A stretch of DNA of 64,000 nucleotides from Croceicoccus marinus (GCF_001661675.2 NZ_CP019604.1:1-64000); one strand, 5' to 3'; counted from the stretch's first letter, positions 19,392 to 29,725 are shown. The notes: a model not told the origin generated them from the sequence alone. Translations and numbers: made by a program.

Positions 19392-20926
19392 AGGCTTGCC
19401 AATCGAATGACGTCGGGATTGGCGGCGGCGAAGGCCAGCGCGTAGTCCAGCTCGCCGCGGCTCTCCGCGTGAACGGTGAAGATCGGCTCTCCCCGCGCCA
19501 CTGTCGCACCCAGTTTCACATGTAGCGATATGCCTGCCGATTTGGATCGCGGTGCACCCGCCAACTTGGCAATACGCGCCAGCGTCCGATTGTCGAATGC
19601 CGCCACCCTGGCACTGCGCGGTGCGCTGATCGTATATCGCAGCGGTGCGGTGGACGGTTCGGAAAAGCCCCCTTGCGCCTCGCAGATCGCCATGAACTTG
19701 TCGAGCGCCCGGCCGTCGTTGAGGATCGAGCTGGCCTGCGCACGCCCCCGCCCGGGCGGTCCGCCAGCGAGGTCGAGAATTCTGCCTGACAGATCAATCG
19801 CCCGCTCGCGCAGGTCCGCCGGAGCATCGGGTGCTCTGCGCAGGACGGCGAGAACATCGTGCGCCTCGAGCGCTGGCCCGATGCCCGACCCCACCGGCTG
19901 TGTCCCGTCGGTCAACACCGGGGTCACCGAGAGATGGAATTCCGCCGCAACCGCGACCAGATGCGCGCTGAGCCTGGCTGCTTCAGCTGGTGAGCGCACT
20001 TTGGCGGTTGCGCCCACGGGTAGATCGAGCAGGACGTGCGTCGCCCCGGCGGCGAGCTTCTTGGACAGGATAGACGCGACAAGTTGGACCTCACTATCCA
20101 CATCGAGCGCGCGCTCGACGCCGATCAGGATGTCGTCAGCCGGGCTCAGGCGCACATTGCCGCCCCAGACGACACATCCGCCCTCACGCTCGACCACGCG
20201 CCGCATCGCTGCCAGATCGAGATTGACTGGCGCCATCACTTCCATCGCATCGGCTGTCCCTGCCGGGGAGGTGATGGCGCGGGAAGAGGTTTTGGGCATG
20301 GTGAAGCCGGCAGCGGTGACAATCGCCACAATGAGTGGAGTGGTGCGGTTGGCCGGGAGCCCGCCGACGCAGTGTTTGTCCAAAACCAGTTCATCGGGCC
20401 AGTCGAGCCGGTCACCCGCTTCGAGCATGGCACGTGTCAACGCCGCAGTTTCGGTTACGTCGAGCGTCTGCCCGGCAAAGGCGGTCACAAAGCCGGCGAG
20501 TTCCACGTCGGAATAGCGGCCGGTGGCGATATCCGCGACGATCCGCGTAAGCCGGTCCTGCTCGAGACGATGGCCGTAGATCTTGACGCGCACATCGCTC
20601 ATCGAAGCGAGTGGCTGCGGATGACGCACCTCAATGACATCGCCATCGCCAGCATGAAGCTGGCGCCAAAGAGCGTTTGGCAGTCCGACCTCGTCGGGGT
20701 CGAGCAGGCCATTTGTCGTGAAAAAGAGCGTTGCGAGTGCGCGGCGGCCTCCCGCATGGACTTCCACGCGCGTCCGCGTCGCGAACCCTTCCGAACGGGC
20801 GACTGGACAGTCGGCGTGCATGAACACGATCGCTTCGCCGCCGGTCTCGATGCCGAGGCGCCGAACGCGCAGGCCATGAGGCGCCACTGGCTGGTCGGTA
20901 AGCATCTGAGGCCCGCTCGCCCTCAT
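19388..20926 (-). CDS. AMP phosphorylase/thymidine phosphorylase family protein
   Basis: Pyrimidine/nucleotide phosphorylase of about 512 residues. The N-terminal barrel-like domain is followed by the glycosyltransferase-3-type core with DKHCVGGLPANRTTPLIV and MPKTSSRAITSPAGTADAME, close to archaeal AMP phosphorylase (which turns NMP plus phosphate into base and ribose 1,5-bisphosphate). The core continues with GGCVVWGGNVRLSPADDILI and ends in a lipoyl-like C-terminal domain. ATG 20926 overlaps the MBL-gene stop (ATGA) and is preferred to an upstream in-frame ATG at 20992. Confidence 0.87.
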   Translation of the reverse strand: MRASGPQMLTDQPVAPHGLRVRRLGIETGGEAIVFMHADCPVARSEGFATRTRVEVHAGGRRALATLFFTTNGLLDPDEVGLPNALWRQLHAGDGDVIEVRHPQPLASMSDVRVKIYGHRLEQDRLTRIVADIATGRYSDVELAGFVTAFAGQTLDVTETAALTRAMLEAGDRLDWPDELVLDKHCVGGLPANRTTPLIVAIVTAAGFTMPKTSSRAITSPAGTADAMEVMAPVNLDLAAMRRVVEREGGCVVWGGNVRLSPADDILIGVERALDVDSEVQLVASILSKKLAAGATHVLLDLPVGATAKVRSPAEAARLSAHLVAVAAEFHLSVTPVLTDGTQPVGSGIGPALEAHDVLAVLRRAPDAPADLRERAIDLSGRILDLAGGPPGRGRAQASSILNDGRALDKFMAICEAQGGFSEPSTAPLRYTISAPRSARVAAFDNRTLARIAKLAGAPRSKSAGISLHVKLGATVARGEPIFTVHAESRGELDYALAFAAANPDVIRLASL

Positions 20927-22287
20927 GCGAGCACCACGCGCTCGCCGTGTTCGGGGACCCGCGCCTCCCACCCAAGCCGTTCGGTGATGCAACGGCGAAA
21001 CGTATCGGAGGCCTCGGGCTCACCGTGAGTCACGAATGTCTGGACCGGCGGATCCTCGAAGCCGCCAAGCCATCGCAGGAGTTCGCCCTGATCGGCATGG
21101 GCAGACAGCATGTCGAGACTGGCAACCTCTGCGCGCACAGGGATGAACTCTCCGTGGATCTTCAGTTCGCTGGCACCATCGCGCAGGGCTGCGCCCCGCG
21201 TCCCGCCAGCCTGGAAACCGGCCAGGAGGATCGTGTTGCGGGGATCGGGGGCATAAGCTTTGAGATGATGCAATATCCTTCCGCCCGTCGCCATCCCGCT
21301 CGCCGCGACAATGATTTTGGGCATGGGGTCGCGATTGAGGCGCTTTGAGTCCTCGACGTCACGGACGTATTCGGCAATGCCGCAGGCCTCCCGGCACTGG
21401 TCTTCCGTCAGGCGGTGCTCTCCAACATGGTCGCAGAAGATCGAACTTGCGTTGACCGCCATCGGGCTGTTGAGGAAGATCGGTACGGGACCAAGCCGTC
21501 CGCGGCGACGCAGCTGGCTCAGATGAAACAGCAGCGTTTGGGCGCGTCCGACCGCAAATGACGGGATGATGACGCTTCCGCCGCGCCCGATGGTGCGGTT
21601 GATGACATCTTCCAACGCGGTTTCGGGGTCGGTCTCGTCATGGTGTCGGTTGCCATAGGTCGACTCGACGACAAGATAGTCTGCTCGCGGAACGCGCACC
21701 GGATCGATCATCGTTGCTGCGGAGTAGCGGCCGATATCACCCGAAAAGACGATCCGCTTGCCGTTGCAGTTCAGCTCGATGCTGGCCGCCCCGAGAATAT
21801 GCCCCATTGGCCGGAAGATCGCGCTGCAGCCTTCGGCAACTCTCGTCGGTTCGTCGAAGCCGGTCGGAGCGAAGGAGGCAAGCGCCGCCTTTGCATCGCG
21901 TTCGGTATAGAGTGGAAGAGCCGGCGTGTGTTTGCTGAACCCGCGCTTGTTGGCATAGCGCGCGTCCGCTTCCATGAGATAGCCGCTGTCGGGGAGCAGG
22001 AGCTCGCACAGCTTGAAGGTCGCGTGCGTGCTGATCACGGGACCACGGAAACCGTCGCGGACAAGCGCCGGAATGAAACCCGAATGATCAAGATGAGCAT
22101 GCGTGAGGAGAACGGCATCGATATCGCGCGGCGCGATGGGGAGGGGTTGGCGATTGCGCAGGCGTAGCTGCTTGAAACCTTGGAACAGGCCGCAGTCGAC
22201 AAGGATTTTGCAGTCGCCGGTCTCGACGAGATATTTCGATCCGGTGACCGTACCGGCACCGCCCAGAAAAGTAAGTTGCAAGGTCAT
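20923..22287 (-). CDS. MBL-fold beta-CASP ribonuclease-like protein
   Basis: Metallo-beta-lactamase-fold protein of 454 residues with a beta-CASP insert, like bacterial and archaeal RNA-processing exo/endonucleases. Seen: LTFLGGAGTVTGSKYLVET, the metal motif LLTHAHLDHSGFIPAL, GHILGAASIEL, FSGDIGR, the beta-CASP segment VIIPSFAVGRAQTLLFHL, ASGMATGGRILHHL, MLSAHADQGELLRW and a final FVTHGEPEA. It is the first gene of the operon, with a 4-bp overlap into the phosphorylase. The RNA substrate is unknown. Confidence 0.88.
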   Translation of the reverse strand: MTLQLTFLGGAGTVTGSKYLVETGDCKILVDCGLFQGFKQLRLRNRQPLPIAPRDIDAVLLTHAHLDHSGFIPALVRDGFRGPVISTHATFKLCELLLPDSGYLMEADARYANKRGFSKHTPALPLYTERDAKAALASFAPTGFDEPTRVAEGCSAIFRPMGHILGAASIELNCNGKRIVFSGDIGRYSAATMIDPVRVPRADYLVVESTYGNRHHDETDPETALEDVINRTIGRGGSVIIPSFAVGRAQTLLFHLSQLRRRGRLGPVPIFLNSPMAVNASSIFCDHVGEHRLTEDQCREACGIAEYVRDVEDSKRLNRDPMPKIIVAASGMATGGRILHHLKAYAPDPRNTILLAGFQAGGTRGAALRDGASELKIHGEFIPVRAEVASLDMLSAHADQGELLRWLGGFEDPPVQTFVTHGEPEASDTFRRCITERLGWEARVPEHGERVVLA

Positions 22288-22501
22288 TGGCGCCTTCCTC
22301 GGGTGTGGAGCGGCACACCGCGCCGCTTGATGGATAGAGACGCGCTCGCTCGACTGTTATTACAACGCGACTGCCCCGCGTTGATTGCTCTGCCGCATTT
22401 GTTCGTGCCTGTCCGGGCGTTGTCGGCTGCTCAATCGCTGGAATGATCCCGCTTTGACAGGAGGGGCAATGCGCCAGCGGTATGCTGCGGGTAGCACAAC
22501 A

Positions 22502-24868
22502 TCACGCAGGAATCGGGCTCGCCGTGGAGCTCCGATCGCTTTCTCCGGACTCCGCTACGCTCCTGCCGATACCTTCCATTCGCGTCCTTTTGAGGAGCAG
22601 TGCATTCACGGCCACGAGCGCGGAGCTCCCCGACATGGCGATGGCGGCGACCGCCGGGCTGATGATCAGCGGGTAGAGGACGCCCGCTGCGACCGGAAAG
22701 GCAATGACATTGTAAGCGACAGCCCAGAACAGGTTCTGGTGCATCTTGCGCAAGGTTGCTTTCGAAAGAACGATAGCGCCGACCACGTCATAAGGATCGC
22801 TGCGCATAAGTACGACATCGGCGCTTTCCATAGCGACATCGGTGCCGGCCCCGATCGCAAAACCCACATCGGCCTGGGTCAGCGCCGGCGCGTCGTTAAT
22901 TCCGTCTCCAACCATGCCCACGCGCTTGCCCTGCGCCTGCAACTCCTTGACTTTATCGGCCTTCTGGCCGGGCAGGACGTCGGCGAGCACGGTGCCGATG
23001 CCAAGCTGTGCCGCCACGCGCTTTGCCGTGCCCTCATTGTCGCCGGTCAGCATTGCCACTTCGACCCCGCGCTTGCGCAGCGCCGCGACCGCCGCAACGG
23101 CGGTGGGGCGCGGGGCGTCGGCGATGGCGATCAGACCGACCAGATCGCCCTTGTGCGCGACGTGAACGACCGTTCGTCCGGCACCCTTCAGCTCGTCCGC
23201 CGCCTCGGACAAGGCGCCGAGTGGGACGTTCTCCTCGTCCATCAGTCGGCGATTGCCGAGCAGCACCGTGCTGCCACCGACCAGCGCCTCTGCGCCCATG
23301 CCTTCCCGGTTGTGAAAGTCGCGGACGTCGTCGAGCGCGAGATCTCCTGCGCGGTCAAGGATGGCGAGTGCGAGCGGATGTTCCGAACCACGCTCGACCG
23401 CGGCGGCGAGCCGCAAAACATCCTCGTCGGACCGGCCTTCCGCAGCGACGATGTCGACCACATGCGGCTGCCCCATGGTTAGCGTGCCGGTCTTGTCGAA
23501 CACGATCACGTCGAGTTTGGTCGCCTCCTCGAGCGCGCCGGCATTCTTGAACAGGATGCCGTTGGTCGCGCCGAGCCCGGTCCCGACCATGACCGCCATC
23601 GGGGTCGCGAGTCCCAGAGCATCCGGGCAAGCAATGACGAAGACGGTTATCGTCAGCGTGACGGCGAACAGCAATGGCGCGCCGAGCCACCAGAACCATG
23701 TCGCAAAGGTCGCCAGTCCGATAAGGATCGCGATCAAGACCAACCACTGCGACGCGCGGTCGGCAAGCAGCTGCGCCGGGGCCTTGGAATTCTGCGCTTC
23801 CTGGACGAGTTTGACGATTTGGGCCAGCGCGGTGTCGGCACCAACCTTGGTTGCCTTGTACCGGAAGCTGCCGCTCTTGTTGATCGATGCGCCGATGACT
23901 TCGTCGCCGACCGCCTTGTTAACCGGCATCGACTCGCCGGTAAGCATCGATTCATCGATCAGCGAGGTTCCTTCGACGATTTCCCCGTCGACGGGGATCT
24001 TGTTGCCAGGCTTGATGATGATCGTCTCGCCCACCTGGACTTCGGAGGTGGCGATCTCCACTTCGCGGCCATCGCGAATGACGGTCGCCATCGGCGGCGC
24101 GAGATCGAGCAGTGCGCGAATCGCCTGCGACGCCCCGGCGCGCGCGCGCATTTCGAGCCAGTGGCCGAGCAGGATGAAGACCAGCAGGACCGCGACTGCC
24201 TCGTAGAACTGCACACCGGGAAAGAGGAAGGTCGAGCCGACGCTGAAGAGATAGCCTGTTCCAACCGACAGCACGACAAGCACCGCCATATTGAGGATCC
24301 CATTGCGCAGCGCGCGCCAGGCGGCGACGAAGAACGGCCAGCTGGGATAGATGACCGCGGCGCTCGCGAGGAAGAACAGCCACAGATCGAGGCCCAACTC
24401 GAAAGGCGGAGCAGGCGGCGTGAACATGCCGCCCATTGGCGAATAGACGAAGATCGGAATGGTAAAGAGGAGAGCCACCCAGAACCGGTTGCGCATGTCG
24501 CGGACCATCGCTTGCATGTCGGCACCAGCGCCGTGTCCCATCTCGTGCGCCATGGCATCCTGCGCGTGCGCCTTGCGGGCAGCCGCAACTCTTTCGTGGC
24601 CGGCATGAGCGGATGGTACCGGGTCGGGGCCTGGCTTGCAGACATGTCGGGGATGGACCGCGCCGCGGCAGCGGAAGCCGCAGGAGAGCACGGTCCGGCG
24701 CAGCTTTTCCTCGCTGGTCAAACCCTCGTCAAAATCAATCGTAACGCTTCCCGAAGCCGGATTGGCGACAGCGCGACTGACGCCGTCCTCGGCTTCCAGT
24801 TGTTTCTCTACGCCGAGATGATCGAGTTCCTCGAAGAGGCCGCCGACCTCAAGCGTCACATTTGCCAA
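22502..24868 (-). CDS. P1B-type metal ATPase with CPD motif
   Basis: Metal-transporting P-type ATPase of 788 residues. It has a degenerate HMA-like N-terminal domain (VTLEVGGLFEELDHLGVEKQ) with no CxxC in the metal loop, a His-rich linker (HAGHERV, AHEMGHGAGAD), eight membrane helices, SMLTGESMPVNK, DKTGTLTMGQP, SEHPLALAIL and [12 protein letters not shown]. The transmembrane metal site reads VIACPDALGLATP, that is CPD rather than CPC, CPH or SPC. I read the third residue as GAT (Asp). The transported ion is therefore uncertain. It overlaps the end of the antiporter gene by 20 bp. Confidence 0.88.
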   Translation of the reverse strand: MANVTLEVGGLFEELDHLGVEKQLEAEDGVSRAVANPASGSVTIDFDEGLTSEEKLRRTVLSCGFRCRGAVHPRHVCKPGPDPVPSAHAGHERVAAARKAHAQDAMAHEMGHGAGADMQAMVRDMRNRFWVALLFTIPIFVYSPMGGMFTPPAPPFELGLDLWLFFLASAAVIYPSWPFFVAAWRALRNGILNMAVLVVLSVGTGYLFSVGSTFLFPGVQFYEAVAVLLVFILLGHWLEMRARAGASQAIRALLDLAPPMATVIRDGREVEIATSEVQVGETIIIKPGNKIPVDGEIVEGTSLIDESMLTGESMPVNKAVGDEVIGASINKSGSFRYKATKVGADTALAQIVKLVQEAQNSKAPAQLLADRASQWLVLIAILIGLATFATWFWWLGAPLLFAVTLTITVFVIACPDALGLATPMAVMVGTGLGATNGILFKNAGALEEATKLDVIVFDKTGTLTMGQPHVVDIVAAEGRSDEDVLRLAAAVERGSEHPLALAILDRAGDLALDDVRDFHNREGMGAEALVGGSTVLLGNRRLMDEENVPLGALSEAADELKGAGRTVVHVAHKGDLVGLIAIADAPRPTAVAAVAALRKRGVEVAMLTGDNEGTAKRVAAQLGIGTVLADVLPGQKADKVKELQAQGKRVGMVGDGINDAPALTQADVGFAIGAGTDVAMESADVVLMRSDPYDVVGAIVLSKATLRKMHQNLFWAVAYNVIAFPVAAGVLYPLIISPAVAAIAMSGSSALVAVNALLLKRTRMEGIGRSVAESGESDRSSTASPIPA

Positions 24869-26763
24869 ACCAACCTCCAGAAGATTTTTCGTTCTCTCGT
24901 CCGGCAGCGTGCACTGCGGATTCGTTGCTCGCTTGGCAAAGACGCTTGAACACCGACGGAATTACACCATGAGTTCGGATTCGCTCTTTCACGGTATCGC
25001 GGCGCGACCAATTAGCTCGCCGCGTCGCCCGGAATCGGCTCAAACGGTTCGCGCCGCAAATAGATCGGCGGCGCTCATTGACGATGGCACGTGCAGCTTC
25101 CTCGGGGAAGCCGATGCCGGTCAGGAGTTCTTCGCACAATTGCAGACTAGCCTCAACGGTGTCGGGTACCCTCCCCGACGCACCGAGTGCTTGCAGTCGG
25201 CGTGCATGCTCAGCATCTTGGGCTCTTGCGTAGATGGGCACATGCGGCCAGAGCTGGTGAGCCGCGCCGACAACATGCTCGGCACTGCCGGGCGCATCCA
25301 TAGTGGACACGAACGCCGCAGCGCGCTCGATACCTAGATGCGGAAGAAGATCCGGCTGAGTGGCGTCGCCAACGACAACCGGCATTCCCTTCGCACGCTG
25401 ACGTGCGATGATTTCGCCATCGGTATCGAGCGCGACATAACTGATGCGCTGAGCGTCCAGCAGATCAGCCAGAAGATGCCCAATCCGGCCGAAGCCGCCG
25501 ATAATCATGCGGGCTTCCCCTGTCCCGAGGTCGGCAGGTACGAGGGTGCCATTCTCCCGCTTCTCCAAAAAATCGGCCCAGCAGACGGTCGGCGGCGGAA
25601 AGGGCCGGGGGGAGAAACATCGTCAAGATAACCACCATAAGCATGAACTGACCGACAGTTGGGTCCAGCACGCCGACCGCAAGCCCGGCAGCGAGGACGA
25701 CGAATGCAAATTCGCCGCCTTGGCAGAACAGGACCGCAGTCTCCGCAGCGACGGCGGCGGGCTGCCGGATCGCTTTCGAAACCACGAACAGGGTCCCAGC
25801 TTTGAGTGCGACGAGGCCAATCACTGAAAGTACGACCCAGCCCAGCAACTGCCAGACGGCACTCACGTCAAGGCTCATGCCAACGGACATGAAGAAGAGG
25901 CCCAGGAGTAGGCCCTTGAAGGGCTCAATATCACTGGCGATCTGGTGACGATACTCGGTGTCTGCGAACAGCAGCCCAGCAAGAAATGCGCCGAGCGCCA
26001 TCGAAAGGCCCGCCTGTGCCGTGAGTGCAGCGGTTCCAAGCACAATCAGCAGGACGGCGGCCATAAACACCTCGCGGCTGCCGCTGCCGCCGACGAACCG
26101 CAACAGCGGCCGAATAGCAATGCGTCCGACGGCCAGAATGGCGGCGATAATGATAGCAGCCTGAAGGATCGCCCGTGTAGCGGCTCCGGCCAGCGACTCG
26201 CTACCTTCCGCGCCGGCCACGCCTACGAGAAAGAGGATGGGGACGACGGCGAGGTCTTGAAACAGGAGGATACCGAACGCTGCGCGCCCGGACCGGGTGC
26301 CAAGACGCCCTGTCTCAGTCAAACTCTGCATGACGAGCGCGGTGGATGATAATGCCAGACAAAGCCCTAAAATGGCGGATGCGATCATGGAGTTGCCAAA
26401 GGCGTAGGCGATCGCCCCGATGATGGCAGCGGATGCGCAGACTTGCCCGGTGCCAAGACCGAAAACGATCCGTCGCATCCCCCACAATTGCCTCGTTGAG
26501 AGTTCAAGGCCGATCATGAACAGCAGAAAGATTATGCCGAGCTCAGCGACGCGACGGACACCGTCGACATCCGCGATAACGACATAGGCGAGCAATGGCA
26601 CATCCACGACAATGCGATTCAGACCGTGCGGCCCAATCAGGAGACCGGCAAATAGAAATCCGAGGACAGAGCTGACGCCGAGTTTACGGACGGTCGGGAT
26701 CACCAATCCGGCAGCCGCGAGGAAAACAAAAATTTCCCTCAAGTAGGGAATTTCGTGATCCAA
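24849..26763 (-). pseudogene. KefB/CPA2-type cation:proton antiporter with TrkA-N domain, one frameshift
   Basis: Monovalent cation:H+ antiporter of the KefB/KefC type. The membrane part (26763 to about 25570) has about 12 helices with LGFLFAGLLIGPHGLNRIVV and FLEGAAGLS-like core features such as GLALSSTALVMQSLTETGRL. The cytosolic Rossmann part (MIIGGFGRIGHLLADLLDAQ, VVVGDATQPDLLPHLGIERA) follows in another frame. The break coincides with an A6 run (25567-25572). Removing one base yields RLLGRFLEKRENGTLVPA and an intact 637-codon frame. It is probably one gene; as written it is broken. Confidence 0.85.
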
Positions 26764-26991
26764 CAGTTAAGCCTTTCGAATAGCTGCCATTGAAGCGAGT
26801 TGCTCGCACGCTGCCGATCTATGACCCGGTAACGGTCGTCTTGCTTGCAAATGGGTCTTCGAGATACCAGGACGACAAGGATCAAGGAGCATCAGGAATT
26901 TTGAGGTGCGTCACCCCGCATCGCTTTTGCCTCCCTCCTCCACCAACAGGAAGACTGTAAACTTTCCCCGATCCAGCGCCACGACATTCCG

Positions 26992-27678
26992 TCACTCGGC
27001 GAGGAAGCGCTCGGATTTTGCTGTGTCCATTCGCGCGCCGGAGGCGAGCGCCGGCGAACGCCGCAAGAAGAACATCAGAACCATCACGCTCATGATCGCC
27101 GCAAAGAAACACCAGACCGATATGAACCAGGTTAGGTAAAAGATGCCGGCAAGAAGAAACGACACGATCGCTGCGATGCCAAACCATCGCACCCAGCGGT
27201 GGCTCGACAGAAGAGGGCTTATGCAGGTTCCCAAAATATACAGAGCCATGACGATTTTAACGTAGAAGTGGGGTGATACGTAGTCGATATGTCCCTCGGC
27301 AGCTGTAGCCACAATCGGAAGCCGGATGAGGAAATAGAGCAGATAAAGACCCACTGCTGTTCCTCCCGCAACCGCTACCAGCAGCGCCTTGCGGCGCCAT
27401 TTCACAGGTTCGAGAAAATAGACGGCGAGCGGGACAAAGATTGGCCAGAGTACGTGTGAAAATATCGAATAGGCATAAGTCAGCACGGTACTGAGAAGCT
27501 GCGTCTTGTCAGGGAATGTCAGCCAAAGTGCGCCCTCGATCAATTGCTGAACGCCAAACAGGAGCGGTATCGCTGCATATGGCCGCTCGGCAGGGTTCCG
27601 CGCAAGGCGTATGCTGAATGCACCGGTAACCAGCAACGCTGCTCCGGCGGTGAAACTAGCTGTGGCCGAAAAGCACAT
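26992..27678 (-). CDS. DUF6629 family membrane protein
   Basis: A 228-residue polytopic membrane protein with about seven helices. The N-terminal signature (MCFSATASFTAGAALLVTGA) and LLFGVQQLIEGALWL are characteristic of DUF6629. No enzymatic role is known. It stands alone between the antiporter (229 bp away) and the divergent lactate permease. Confidence 0.85.
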   Translation of the reverse strand: MCFSATASFTAGAALLVTGAFSIRLARNPAERPYAAIPLLFGVQQLIEGALWLTFPDKTQLLSTVLTYAYSIFSHVLWPIFVPLAVYFLEPVKWRRKALLVAVAGGTAVGLYLLYFLIRLPIVATAAEGHIDYVSPHFYVKIVMALYILGTCISPLLSSHRWVRWFGIAAIVSFLLAGIFYLTWFISVWCFFAAIMSVMVLMFFLRRSPALASGARMDTAKSERFLAE

Positions 27679-27983
27679 ATTTGACCTTACCCCCGCAAAT
27701 TCACGCGCTCATTCTCAATCGACCCTCGCACATTCGGCGGGGACCCGTCTCGATCGACACATGCTTGGGAACTTCCAAAGATGCCACACTAGAGTGCGTA
27801 CCGCGCGCAGACAAAGATCCCAAACATAAGGCAACCTTGCGTGATCGGGAAGACTGATGTCACGGATAAGGGGACCCACGAGCTCGCGGTTCCAGTGTAA
27901 TACGTATCCGTACCAAGCGTCTCAATGGGCGCCGGAGGTGCAACGCCCGACAGCAGGGGAGTGCTGGCCCGATCACAATAGCC
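27679..27983. other. Intergenic region upstream of lactate permease
   Basis: About 300 bp between the divergent DUF6629 and permease genes. An open frame continues upstream of the permease TTG to about 27870, but it lacks a good start and its translation (for example RIRTKRLNGRRRCNA) does not look like a permease N-terminus. No hairpin or operator stood out. Confidence 0.35.
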
Positions 27984-29600
27984 TTGATCCTTGCCGCGCT
28001 TGCGCCGCTCATTGCGGTCCTCGGACTGCTGGTCATGCTTCGTTTGCCTGCCGCCGTGGCGATGCCGTTCAGTCTTCTCGTTACCGCCCTTGTGAGCGTC
28101 GTCATCTGGCGTGTGCCGGTAATCCAGGTTCTTGCTGCCGCCGCCGAGGGGACGGTGATCGCGGCATCGATCGTCTGGATAGTCTTCGGGGCGATTTTCC
28201 TGCTCAAGGTTCTCACGGCAGGCGGAGCCATGACCGTCATCCGGGACGGGTTCACCCGCATTGCCCCTGACCCCCGCGCGCAAATTATAGTCATCGCCTG
28301 GCTTTTCGGGGCCTTCCTCGAAGGTGCTGCTGGTTTCGGAACCCCGGCCGCGATCACCGCACCCTTGCTTGTCGCTCTGCGCTTCAAGCCAATGGCAGCC
28401 GTGGTGCTTGCGCTGATTGCCGACAGCAGCCCTGTTTCCTTCGGCGCGATCGGCACGCCCGTCGCAATAGGCCTCGCGCAGGGTCTGGAGGAAGACGGAC
28501 AGGTCGATGCGGCAATCGCGGCCGACGGTGACCAAAGTTTGGAAACCATGCTCGAGGCAGTCGCGGTTCAGGCAGCGATGATAGATCTTTTTGTCGGCAG
28601 CCTCATCCCTCTCATCATGATCCTGATCTTCACGCGTTTCTTCGATGTGCGTCAAAGTTGGAAGGCCGGTCTCGCGGCGTGGAAATTCGCCTTGGCGGCC
28701 GGCTTTGCCTACACGCTGCCCGCACTTGGCGTGGCGGCAATGCTCGGGCCCGAGCTGCCCGCGCTCATCGGCGCTCTTTGTGGTCTAGCGATCATGGTTC
28801 CGATTGCCCGGAAGGGATGGCTTTTGCCGGATGGAGGGCTGAGACCAACTTTAGAGCACGGCGCCCTCGTCGCCTTCCCGATGTCACTCAAGCGTGCCTG
28901 GTCACCCTATTTGCTTCTCGCGGTGATGCTTGTCGTTACGCGGATCGAAATCCTGCCGTTCAAGAGTTGGTTGAACAAGGTTTCCATTCAATGGAACGGC
29001 ATCTTCGGGACAGAGATCAGTGTCTCGGTCGCGCCATTCTACCTGCCAGGCGCCATGTTTGTTGTCATCGCCGTGCTGACGCTTCGCATGCACCGGATGA
29101 ACCTTGCCCAGGTCCGAACTTCGCTCAATGAGGCTGCCCGAATCGTCGGAACGAGTGCGATGGCACTGGGCGCAGCGGTGCCGATGGTACGCATTTTTAT
29201 CCAGTCAGGCGTAAACGACGCTGGTCTTCGCAGCATGCCGATGGAGCTTGCCAGCTTTGCCGCTGGCGGTGTCGGGACGAAATGGCCGCTGGTCGCTCCG
29301 TTGCTTGGCGCCCTTGGCAGTTTTCTTTCAGGTAGCGCCACATTCAGCAATATGACATTTGCTCTTTTGCAGACGCAGGCCGCTGAGCAGGTCGGCATGC
29401 CAACAGTACTGGTGCTCGCCGGACAAATGCTCGGTGCGAATGCCGGCAACATGGTATCTGTGCTGAACGTGGTAGCCGCAGCCGCGGTGGTTGGTCTGAT
29501 CAGGGAGGAAGGAACGATCATTCGTTTCACCTTCCTGCCGATGCTCATCTACGCGCTGGCCTCGGGCACGATCATCTTTGCGCTCATGCTGGCGTCGTGA
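27984..29600 (+). CDS. L-lactate permease family transporter
   Basis: LctP/LldP-family inner-membrane carrier of lactate or glycolate, 538 residues and about 13 helices. Diagnostic segments are WLFGAFLEGAAGFGTPAAIT, LIADSSPVSFGAIGTPVAIG and, near the end, FLSGSATFSNMTFALLQTQA. The first helix begins immediately at the TTG start, whereas E. coli LldP has about 15 residues before it. The start is therefore uncertain and the N-terminus may be slightly truncated. No regulator or dehydrogenase gene is adjacent. Confidence 0.88.
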   Translation: MILAALAPLIAVLGLLVMLRLPAAVAMPFSLLVTALVSVVIWRVPVIQVLAAAAEGTVIAASIVWIVFGAIFLLKVLTAGGAMTVIRDGFTRIAPDPRAQIIVIAWLFGAFLEGAAGFGTPAAITAPLLVALRFKPMAAVVLALIADSSPVSFGAIGTPVAIGLAQGLEEDGQVDAAIAADGDQSLETMLEAVAVQAAMIDLFVGSLIPLIMILIFTRFFDVRQSWKAGLAAWKFALAAGFAYTLPALGVAAMLGPELPALIGALCGLAIMVPIARKGWLLPDGGLRPTLEHGALVAFPMSLKRAWSPYLLLAVMLVVTRIEILPFKSWLNKVSIQWNGIFGTEISVSVAPFYLPGAMFVVIAVLTLRMHRMNLAQVRTSLNEAARIVGTSAMALGAAVPMVRIFIQSGVNDAGLRSMPMELASFAAGGVGTKWPLVAPLLGALGSFLSGSATFSNMTFALLQTQAAEQVGMPTVLVLAGQMLGANAGNMVSVLNVVAAAAVVGLIREEGTIIRFTFLPMLIYALASGTIIFALMLAS

Positions 29601-29725
29601 CAATGGATCGCGGGCTCCGGCAGTTCGATCACTGTCGCACGGCGCGGGGCTAAATCATGCCGAGGCCACGAACATTATCCGGTAAAAGTGGCCAATAAAC
29701 TTGCCGCCACTTCACCTAACTCTGA

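Noticed and set aside
23819..24949. 376-codon frame opposite the CPD ATPase
   Set aside because: Same reason: mirror of a well-supported gene.
27789..28655. 288-codon frame opposite the lactate permease
   Set aside because: Composition (Asp/Arg/Glu/His) is that of an antisense shadow, and the permease has clear family motifs.
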